This document shows, one piece after another, positions 35,001 to 43,851 of a stretch of DNA of 64,000 bases. The notes beneath the pieces were generated by a model that saw only the letters and a program-made list of their open reading frames with translations, made no database searches and was not told where the DNA came from. Each line of letters opens with the position of its first letter. Position 1 is the first letter of the stretch. The stretch comes from Sphaerolaimus hirsutus. Lineage: Eukaryota; Nematoda; Chromadorea; Monhysterida; Sphaerolaimidae. Made by a program: the position numbers and the translations under genes. The stretch spans positions 8,261,469 to 8,325,468 of the forward strand of contig OZ038453.1 of the NCBI GenBank assembly GCA_964036195.1. Direction: 5' to 3'.

Positions 35001-38000
35001 TTCGTTGAAATTTTCAATTCATTTCAATTTCTAGCAATTTATCTCTAGAAATACGCTTTTTAACAGCATAGCGTGTTATTTTTTATTCAAATTATATACA
35101 GCAAATTGATCAAATGCCTAAAGCGGGGATTATTGGAAGGTGGAATTATTTTTTCTCACTCGTTAATCAGGGGGGAATTATACACGTGTTGGAATTTTTT
35201 AAAGTAAATACAGTATATAATTACAACATAATTTACACCAATTTACAACCCATTTATCAGGGCAAAGACACTGAAACAAGAAAAATCAGACGAACCTTTG
35301 CCAGGTGGTGCATTTTGCTCAGTGTTCTTGTATGGAAAGAGATTTGTCTGAAAATCAAGAAAAGATTTCCATCAGATGAACACCTTAAAAGGGTGAGTTT
35401 TGTTAGCTGGCCCAAATCCAATTAGAATGTGAGGCGCCGGAAACGCGAGTTTTGCACAGTTTTGCGAAACTCTGGAATTTTGCACAGTTTTACGAAACTC
35501 TGGAATTTTGCACAGTTTTACGAAACTCTGGAATTTTGCACAGTTTTACGAAACTCTGGAATTTTGCACAGTTTTGCGAAACTCTGGAATTTTGCACAGT
35601 TTTACGAAACTCTGGAATTTTGCACAGTTTTCTGTCCTTACTCGCGTGTCTTGTGCCTAGCTGCACCTCACTGCTCATTGAATTTGGTTCACGGAGTATG
35701 CTGTAAGACCACTGAATGCACAACGTGCACACACACACTAGTTGACATCGCAAATTCGTGTCAACTGAATGTCAACTAAATAACACAATAAGTTAAACCG
35801 TCACACCACACTTAACAGAAACAATGGAAATCAAGTGCCATGATATAGAATTAACTATGCCCAACTATAAAATTAACCAAAAGAAATATAGGTACCGTAT
35901 TTCGTCGAAATACCCCCCCCCCCCTCAAAACACCCCCCTCAAAATGGGCACTATGAATTTGTGGTCCGGGAAATGCATAACAGACGTTCAAAACACTTAC
36001 GTTAGAACATCGTTTATAAAAACCATCTACATCCTTATATAAGGCTGTAAAAACTTATAAATGGTGGTTACTGTTGCATTTTTCACGTTTCTCTCTCAAA
36101 ATTTTCACTCTGAAAAAATAAACCCCCTGGGGGTAATTCGAGGAAATACGGTAGTTCAATTTAGTTGACACGAATTTTGATGTCAACTAGTGTGTGTGTG
36201 GACTGTGGACCCAATGTCACTTTTACCTTCCACCATTTCAGTACCAACTAATGACAGAGGAAGAATATGAAATCTTCAAAAAGACAAGTGGAGATCACGG
36301 CAGGTGGTTTGTGCCTGTCAGTTGGATGGCCAATCTTATTGCCAGGTGGGCAGAAACTTATGTTCATGTTGGTACATAAGTATTTGTCAAGTTATGTCCA
36401 CTCAGGTGTAGGGTTCAAACGGGATCCCGATCCCGATCCCGGATCCCGTGAAATTCCGGGTTTACCAGTCCCGATCCCGATCCCGATCCCGAAACCCCAA
36501 TCCCGATCCCGATCCAGATCCCGAAATCTCAAAAATACCAATCCCGATCCCGATCCCGATCCCGAAAGTTTACAAATCCCGATCCCGATCCCGAGAAACT
36601 CCCAAGTCCGGGATCCCGATCCCGGAAAAATTAGTGGAAATTATAGAAAGTGAAATAATGACGTTTTTGCATGCAAAAAAGTGGATGCAAACCCCCAGCG
36701 TCAATTTTATGCCACCTTTCTGGCATCCAACAGTGTTTTGAGACCTTTATGAAGAACTGTGAATGCCAGAAAAATGGCCAAAATCTCTATCCCTAGAACC
36801 CAATCCCGATCCCGGAAAAATGCCTATCCCAATCCCGATCCCGATCCCGTGACCCCAATCCCGGCCAATCCCGATCCCGATCCCGATCCCGAAATCTCAA
36901 AAAACCAATCCCGATCCCGATCCCGATCCCGAAACCCCAATCCCGATCCCGATCCCGATCCCGAAATCTCAAAAAGTGAATCCCGATCCCGATCCCGATC
37001 CCGAAAAGTCAATCCCGTTTGAACCCTACTCAGGTGCTACTCAGAAGGCCGTATTGGAGAAATGACAAAACTAAAACTTGTAGAGGAACTGTATGCATAC
37101 AGGGGCACATCTGCTATGCTGACAATTTATGACTGGATAAATATACCATTAGTGTATACACAGGTGTGAAAATAAATGACTTCTTTCTTCTAATAATCTT
37201 CAGAAATAATTTTCCTAAAAAACCCTTCAGCTAGCTACCATTGCAACATATGGATATTTCATGTTTACACTGATCTCAAGGCAAAGTTTGGAGGGAAAAG
37301 ACACTGGTGACATCATTTTCCCATTTTTTACAACTCTGGAGTTTGTTTTCTATTTTGGCTGGCTCAGCGTGGCTGAGGAGCTAAGGTTCAGTTTTTTTCA
37401 TGGTATTTGTTCAAATGGAAAAATTTTGTTCTTTCTTTCATATATTTAGAGAAGCATAGAACAATGGAAGAGAATGCCGATATTCTAATCTAATGTCCAA
37501 TTTTGCGAATTTTGGCACTCACAGAGAGTAGAAAGCACTGCCCTCCAATACAGAAGTAGAAAAAAGCTTATTAAAATTATATTAGAGTACTACTAACAGT
37601 AGAATAAATATGATATTAATGTGTTGCCTGTGCTCTTTTCAAATTGTTTTTAATCAACTTCACCTAAATGTGAAAATTTTAGTGGAGCACCACGTCAGTC
37701 AGTTACCCATCAAAATCAAACTGTTATTGTGTTTGTATCAATAACAGTACATTGCCATTGCCATGTTTCACGTGTATATACCAAGATTATTTTCACCCAA
37801 CTGGGGTGACTTCAGAGAATTCTTTTTGATTTATTCCATGGAGAAACAATCAAAATTTTCATGGAGACAATGTGTTATCATTCTTCACAAACTGCCATTG
37901 ATAATGGCACCTTGAAACACCAGTTAAACGGGTTCAAACCTTCTGTTTGCAGGATGCCATTTGGTGAAGGTGATGAGGACTTTGACATGAATTATGTGTT

Positions 38001-39172
38001 GGACAGGAATACATTTGTTGCCAATATGTTGGTGGATGAATTGCATGATCAGCAGGTTGAAACTTGCAAGGTGAGGTTTTTTTTACACTGGTTTCAATTC
38101 TGAAATTGATGAATTGTAGAATTGATTTGTAGTATTATTGAGCGTGTGCCATTATGCATCTAAACCCATTATGCATCTAGAACCAGCACACATTTAACTA
38201 TAGCTGGCATGCTGCAAATATGCAATAAAACACATGACCTAGTGGTTTTTAAGATGAAAATCTATAAAATGTATGAAAATTAGTGACTTTGGGTGAAAAT
38301 AAGGCTAAAATTGCTCAAAAGTGCTCCAGATAGCTAGATAGCTAGGCAATTTGTAGGGGGGGGGCTGTTCAGGGAAAAGTAACACCAAAAATTTGCCTCT
38401 GATAAAGATAGATAGCTAGGCCGTTTGGGGTGGGGTTACCCGCCCCCTTTCTCACCCCTGCAGCTATAATGTGTCTATAATGGGTCTAGATGCATAATGG
38501 GTTAAGATGCATAATAAGCCTGACCCGTATTATTGTCCATCAATGTCTACTATTTATAATGTGTATAAATACTATATGCAACATGTTTTATCCAAAGTCG
38601 AAGTGACAATAAAAAAAAAACAGCAAATGAATGGATCTATTAAACTAAATATTTGTTGATGTGTCGTGTTGTTTTCATGCATATGCATAAGTTCAACATA
38701 AAAACTGAAACTACTAAGAAGGGATTATAATTCATCGAAATTAATTCACAAAATGACATGCCATTTTTGTTCAAATTGCACACAACATTTTTATCATATT
38801 CCTAAAATAATGGTGATTATTTGTGGAGGAGTTATTATTTTTCACTCATCTAACAGAGGGATTATTCAAGACATGGAATTACTCAAGGGGGGATTATTCA
38901 CGCACATTCCAACTTACACCCCCCCACAGGATCCATTCTGGGACATAAAATCAGCAGTGCTTCCCCACACAAAAGCGTCATATCCCGGCGACAAAGTGCC
39001 AAACTGGCGTTTGAGCAAGACAAAAGTGAAACAGGAAGACATGAACGATTGGGACGACATTTTCAAGGATGTAAAAGTGGAAGAAAAAACTCTTAAAAGG
39101 AGCAAATCTGTGGATGACGAGACGAAAGACACTTGTGAAATGAGTGAACAGGCGCCGTTGGCTGTTGCGTGA
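32059..39172 (+). CDS. Bestrophin-family anion channel, 9 exons
   Basis: Bestrophins are pentameric, usually Ca2+-activated chloride channels in plasma or intracellular membranes. Exons: 32059-32194, 33922-34007, 34711-34818, 35261-35392, 36242-36345, 37034-37163, 37231-37385, 37953-38070, 38930-39172. They total 1212 nt, all in phase with GT-AG introns, giving 403 aa. Family hallmarks are the start MTVTY, WRGSVWK, the neck segment [11 protein letters not shown] with RWW (neck I71, F75, F79 by alignment), [31 protein letters not shown] and [10 protein letters not shown]. It is shorter than human BEST1 (585 aa), mostly in the C-terminal tail. About seven residues after MTVTY are missing and the first Asp of the acidic cluster is Gly, both in the calcium clasp. 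The upstream sequence has no recognisable promoter. Confidence 0.97.
32325..33179. mobile_element. Non-autonomous hAT in bestrophin intron 1, TSD GTGACAGC
   Basis: Ends TAGTGATGTAAAGGCACCGG and GGTGCCTTTAACATCACTA with a perfect 8-bp duplication GTGACAGC (32317-32324, 33180-33187). Both subterminal regions are dense in GGTGC / GCACC units; the middle is A+T-rich and has no transposase ORF. Confidence 0.9.
33214..33300. mobile_element. Truncated introner-family element (bestrophin intron 1)
   Basis: CAG|GTGCCAGTCCCAGACCCTG at the left, then the normal body for about 85 bp. The right arm is missing and replaced by GAAGTGTGTGGAAG repeats. Confidence 0.6.
33470..33893. repeat. TACCGTAAATGCTCCAATA MITE (bestrophin intron 1)
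   Basis: Ends TACCGTAAATGCTCCAATAAGG and CCTAATAGAGCATTTACGGTA. The body has GGGGGTCGCATTATTGGAG units. It shares the TACCGTA start with the other families. Confidence 0.7.
34258..34672 (+). repeat. Direct repeat of about 65 bp flanking an insert, bestrophin intron 2
   Basis: TTCACTTATATCAATCCACC and the following bases to CCCATTTTGAACCA occur at about 34260-34320 and again at 34608-34665. Between them lie GCGCGACAAA / TTTGTTGTGCG inverted motifs. ORFs across this block are shadows. Confidence 0.6.
35448..35636 (+). repeat. 28-bp tandem array in bestrophin intron 4
   Basis: About 6.5 units of a 28-base repeat, TTTTACGAAACTCTGGAATT plus TTGCACAG, nearly identical with A/G variation at one site. 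Repeats abut with no spacers. Confidence 0.9.
35727..36200. repeat. CACACTAGTTGACA MITE carrying a nested TACCGTATTT MITE
   Basis: Outer ends CACACACACTAGTTGACATCG (35728) and GATGTCAACTAGTGTGTGTG (36199). The inner element 35893-36154 has TACCGTATTTCGTCGAAATA and TTCGAGGAAATACGGTA ends. It occupies most of intron 4 before exon 5. Confidence 0.7.
36409..37028. mobile_element. hAT element on the bestrophin intron 5 acceptor, TSD CTCAGGTG
   Basis: Ends TAGGGTTCAAACGGGATCCC and CCCGTTTGAACCCTA with a perfect 8-bp duplication CTCAGGTG (36401-36408, 37029-37036). Both flanks of the interior are arrays of CCCGAT hexamers. The right duplication contains the exon 6 acceptor CAG at 37031-37033, and the left copy carries the same CAG|G. 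Confidence 0.92.
38160..38515. repeat. ATGCATCTAAACCCATTATG inverted repeat in bestrophin intron 8
   Basis: CATTATGCATCTAAACCCAT on the left matches ATGGGTTAAGATGCATAATA on the right, with GATAGCTAGG motifs and a G-run between. Boundaries approximate. Confidence 0.5.
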
Positions 39173-39189
39173 AAATGTGTGTGATTTTG

Positions 39190-39450
39190 TGATGATTTTT
39201 TTGGCTGCAAAATAGACCATTCAGCGTGTCACAGCAAAAAAATGGGTTTGTGAAGTGTGTGGAAGTGCGCTCTGTGAAGACACTTCCACTCACTTCCACA
39301 CACTTCACGAAGTTTTCGGTGAAGTGTCTTCCACTCACTTTGCCTGGTTCGTGAAGTGCCGTGATACATCTGGAATGCAGTGAAGTGTCTGCGTGAAGAC
39401 ACTTCAGGGCATATCACCGCGCATCAAACATCCATTTTTTTGCTGTGTGT
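39190..39450. repeat. GAAGTGTGTGGAAG foldback repeat after bestrophin
   Basis: Multiple inverted GAAGTGT / ACACTTC units, bounded by CACAGCAAAAAAATGG and CCATTTTTTTGCTGTG arms. No poly(A) hexamer was found between the bestrophin stop and this block. Confidence 0.6.
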
Positions 39451-39479
39451 GGCATGCATGCTTGATATATTCACCATTG

Positions 39480-39705
39480 TGGCCACACAAGCTAGTTTTC
39501 ATGGTTCCAATTTGATAACTCCTTCAAAAACTGAATGGCCACGCGAACGCTGATTGACGCTTCCACCATCCCGCAACTGCCCACTGAGACAGCGCACTAG
39601 TATTCGGATGCAATCATAAGTTTACAGAAATGATCAGCCCATGAACTGTTTAAAGAGATCGACAAGAATTGGAACCATGAAAACTGGCTTGAGTGGCACC
39701 AATAA
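39480..39705. repeat. CACAAGCTAGTTTTCATGG MITE, copy 1
   Basis: Ends GGCCACACAAGCTAGTTTTC and GAAAACTGGCTTGAGTGGC. A second copy at 58120-58343 keeps the same ends and internal order. Confidence 0.75.
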
Positions 39706-39719
39706 GGTTCCAGTTTTTA

Positions 39720-40112
39720 TTTACCGCAAATCCTCGAATAAAACCCCCCTCGAATAACTCCCCCCCCTTGAAAAACTCCTCCCTCAAAAACACCTGACAA
39801 AAAATAACTCCCTGGGGTCTTATTCGAGGATTTAGGGTAGATCTTTTTCATCTGCAGTGTGATCATTGCTTGTCTGTCAGGTCACATTTTGACATTTTTC
39901 AAATGTGAGTTTTGCATTTTTGTGTTGAGTTTGTTCATCGTGTGTTGTTGTGTTTAGGTTGTGATAGTGAGGGCCATGTATTAATATACCATATTTTCTC
40001 GAAATACCCCCTTGAAATGCCCCAGGTTTGAGCAGGCTTAACCGTATAAACCCCCCCTCAAAATTTACACTCTAAAAAATAAACCCACCAGGGTATTTCT
40101 AGGAAATATTGA
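39720..40112. repeat. Two short TACCGTATTT-family copies
   Basis: 39720-39839 has TACCGCAAATCCTCGAATAA and TTATTCGAGGATTTAGGGTA ends. 39986-40112 has ATACCATATTTTCTCGAAAT and TATTTCTAGGAAATATTG ends. Confidence 0.6.
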
Positions 40113-40885
40113 ATATTTCACATTCATATTCTCAGTAACCATGGCAAATACAATTTCATGCTAATACATTCTAAATATTTGGTTGCTAATTTATAGCAGG
40201 TTCTCTGTTGCAAAATTGTTATCATGCATTCACACTTTACTTATTTAGGTGTAAATTGCTACATTATGCCTGGATATTTTCGTGCAGCTACCTTATAAAT
40301 ATTCATGTATATTTGCTTTTTGTATGGATTGTTCATAATATTTAGCTTATATTCTGTAGTTACAGCTAAACAATTGAACACTATGTTTTAACTTCATTTA
40401 TATTGTTCTAAATACATAAAAATAGAGATGCATTCTAGATAAATACCAGCATTCCAGCTTGAATATCTTACTGAAAATGTGCAATGAAAAAGTCTGTATC
40501 CAGCATTTTCTCGAATTGAGTTAATAATGTTTACTCTAACTTCTTACAATTTAATTTAATTTCATTTAATTAAATATCACAACTGGCGTCTGCGCGTCAA
40601 GGGTAAATAACGTGCAAAACGGAAAAATAGAAGTAGGTAAACCGATAGTGTTGAGTTGAACCCGTGACAAACAGGCACAAATTTCAAGCGCGAACGTATT
40701 TCAACGATTACCCGAATAATCAGTTACTACAATTTTTACACTGCAATTAAACATTGGCACATGAATACACTCGCAGTTCGCACGAGAAATGCATGAAAAA
40801 AGCCGCGCATGGGTATTTAGATAATTTGTTGTGATTCAGTCTTTCTTTGCATTGATTTGCTCAGTGATCCCGCCGCTGTCAAAGA
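40113..40885. other. A+T-rich spacer, nothing recognised
   Basis: Low-complexity A+T-rich sequence without long ORFs, inverted repeats or coding signatures. Confidence 0.5.
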
Positions 40886-40889
40886 CCTC

Positions 40890-41620
40890 GTGCCAGTCCC
40901 AGACCCTGTAAAAAGCCCTGTAAAATGTCAAATGCCATGCAAAGTGTCAAAAGTCATGGAAATGCCCTGCACCATGGCAACCGAGTTGTAACCGAGTTTT
41001 TGCAGGGCATTTTCCCCTCGAATAAGCCCCCCCCTCGAATAAGCCCCCATCAAAATTTGATGGTGGAAAAATCGGGCGTGCACTGATACGCACACGTGCC
41101 CGATACGCACATATGCCCGTTTTTTTTCACTTGACACTTTTTCAAGTGATTTTCAGATATGAGTAAAGCGGGAATTTGAGCTCAGCGTCGATTCGACGTG
41201 AAATGATGACGTGAAAAATTAATTACACGAGTGTGGATCATGCTACGGGTCTACAATTTTCTAAGGATACTATATGAATCAATACCTTAATCGTGTCCAA
41301 TACTGAGTGTTATCAGCCACAACTAGAGCGAATTGAAAAATTCAATTTTTATCATTTCACGTCATCATCATTTCACGTCACACTGTCAGGGAACAACTTG
41401 ACATTTCACGTCAGACTGCTGCTTGCAATAGTCAAGTGATTTTCAGATATGAGTGAAGTGAAAAAAGTTCACTAATGTCATTGCGCAACTTTTTTTCACT
41501 TTACTCATATCTTAAAATCACTTGAAAAAGTGTCAAGTGAAAAAAACGGGCATATGTGCGTATCGGGCCTGCCCCGAAAAATCAACCCCCTTGAGGTATT
41601 TTGAGGAGATACAGTACTTA
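40890..41620. repeat. Nested block: broken introner, MITEs and palindrome half
   Basis: Begins GTGCCAGTCCCAGACCCTG (introner left end). It is broken near 40998 by a TACCGTATTT-family element holding a CGATACGCACATATGCCCG hairpin (about 41060-41575). That hairpin itself contains a copy of the GACGTGAAAT palindrome (41168-41432). Confidence 0.55.
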
Positions 41621-41921
41621 CCTAGTTTGTGTGACGATGTTCATTAATACCATATTTGCTCGAATAACTCCCCTTTAAAAATTCTTCCCCGTTAGATGAA
41701 GGGGGAAAACATTACCCCCCTGAAATAATTCCCCCCTTTAGGCATATGAAAAATTTGTTCTGTAGAATTTCAACATGATCAGGATGTTATGCTGTTAAAT
41801 TACCATACCTAGTTCATGAAATGGGTTGATGGAAACATGTTTGAAAATTTTTTACTTAGTCATAACATGGTTTTGACCTGAAAATTTTGACCTGTTTCCG
41901 GACCTGTACCTGGCCAGGGGC

Positions 41922-42105
41922 CAGTTCCGCAAGTGGAAAAGTTAAGAGTTGAATAAAATGACAAATGACAAGTTATGAGTAAAGTTAAGAGTTTAGAGTT
42001 GAGTAAAACGGCAAACGATTTTACACAACTCTCAACTTATCATTTATTATTTTACTCAACTCTTAACTCTATACTCTTTAGTTTTCCACTTGCGGTTTGG
42101 CAAGT
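41922..42105. repeat. GCCAGTTCCGCAAGTGG MITE
   Basis: Inverted arms GCCAGTTCCGCAAGTGGAAA and TTTTCCACTTGCGGTTTGGC around AAGAGTTGAG / CTCAACTCTT units. Direct flanking homopurine/homopyrimidine ACTCTTTACT repeats continue to about 42295. Confidence 0.65.
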
Positions 42106-42335
42106 GGCAAAGTACTTTACTCTTCACTATACTCTTTACTCTGCGATTTACTCTTAACTTTTTTCTTTACTCTTTACTTTACTCTAAACTTCCTGTTTAT
42201 TGTTTTTCCTTATTTTAAACTTTACTCTTTAATCTTTAGTTTGCTCTTTGATCTTTACTTACTCTTTAGTTTAAACTTAACTCTTTACCTCGCCAATTAC
42301 AGAACTGACCGCAGTCTCTTTTTTTCAGAGAACTA

Positions 42336-42513
42336 CCGTATTTCTTCTAATAGAAGAGCGCCGTTCTATCTTTTTCATCAACTTTTTTGCCTGCCGTTCT
42401 ATTGCAGGTGCCATTCTATTGTTTTTGTGAGTGCAAAAACGTGCCAAAACATGCCGTTCTATTTAAGGTGCCGTTCTATTGTAGGTATGCCGCTCTATTA
42501 GTAGAAAAACGGT
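42336..42513. repeat. TACCGTATTTCTTCTAATAG MITE
   Basis: Ends ACCGTATTTCTTCTAATAGA and TCTATTAGTAGAAAAACGGTA. The body has CCGTTCTATT units shared with 29532, 50430 and 60650. Confidence 0.75.
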
Positions 42514-43087
42514 AATAGTCTCTACTGAAAACACTGTGTGCATTAAATTTCAGAACGGTTTTTTAACGCGAAAAAATTGGGCGATAAAATCGAAGGCATG
42601 AAAAAAGCTGATAAAATGACGTAGAAGTTTACACGTAAATTTACTATTTTGTGTACAGGTGACGTAGCGGTTTTGTCACATAAAACGATCTTATCTGGAA
42701 ATGTCACCAATGATTAGTAATTGATTTCATTAAGTACCCTTTGTTTTTTGGTGGACCGAACCTCAAAAAATAACGATAATGTACAATGTCACCGATATTT
42801 TCTAGACGACCTTTCATTCGATATTGCCATAAGTGTCACCGATATTTTAAGTGAATAGTAAATAAGGATTACGGTAACGAAACGCTTAGATTTCAAATCT
42901 TTCAATTAAGTGTTTACACATTTTAAGACTTTAAATTGCAAACTTTCCAATGTCGGATATAATGATTGATAGTTTCTCTCATTGATTTTTTCAGCAGTGA
43001 CGTAGAGCAAATTCGTCAATACATAGGGTGGAGTCTTTATATTCTGGTGAAATAATTTAACACGTGGTCCCGTAGCCGTAAAGCGGG

Positions 43088-43612
43088 AATTAGAGCTCAG
43101 CGTCGATTCGACGTGAAATGATGACGTGAAATGTCGTCGTGAAATTAATTACACAAGTGTGGATCATGCTACGGGTCTACAATTTTCTAAGGATAATATA
43201 TGAATCAATACCTTAATCGTGTCCAATACTGAGTGTTATCAGCCACAACTAGAGCGAATTGAAAAATTCTATTTTTATCATTTCACGTCAGCATCATTTC
43301 ACGTCACAGTGTCAGGGAACAACTTGACATTTCACGTCAGACTTTTGCAATGTCTGACGTGAAATGTCAAGTTGTTCCCTGACACAGTGACGTGAAATGA
43401 TGATGACGTGAAATGATAACAATTGAATTTTTCAATTCGCTCTAGTTGTGGCTGATAACACTCAGTATTGGACACGATTAAGGTATTGATTCATATATTA
43501 TCCTTAGAAAATCGTAGACCCGTAGCATGATCCACACTTGTGTAATTAATTTCACGACGACATTTCACGTCATCATTTCACGTCGAATCGACGCTGAGCT
43601 CTAATTCCGGCC
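43088..43612. repeat. Long near-perfect palindrome (GACGTGAAATGATGACG family)
   Basis: Two arms of about 255 bp, starting GGAATTAGAGCTCAGCGTCG and ending with the complement, meet at about 43345 with a loop of a few bases. Related copies lie at 23603-23955 and 41168-41432. Confidence 0.88.
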
Positions 43613-43851
43613 TAATAACCAATAATTATTTATTATCTGTAGACACTGGAGTAGATAGTGGTTTTAGTAAACACCCTTTCTTAAAAGTAGTGGTTTCTTT
43701 TTTTAAAGTAGTGGTTTGAAAAACGCCCTTTCTGTGCAATTTTGTAAATGTGGTGAGATATATTTTATCCTGACATTTGCCCTTGTAAAATTCTTTCACA
43801 AATTTTTGTCAAAACAACAAAACCGCCAAAACGCACAGATAACACCCCAAA

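Noticed and set aside
35448-35636. CRISPR-like array of 28-bp repeats
   Set aside because: Units are directly adjacent with no spacers, in a eukaryotic intron.
36267-37022. Open frames rich in Arg-Ser or Pro-Asp dipeptides, resembling RS domains
   Set aside because: They are translations of the CCCGAT hexamer arrays inside a hAT element, present in several frames at once.
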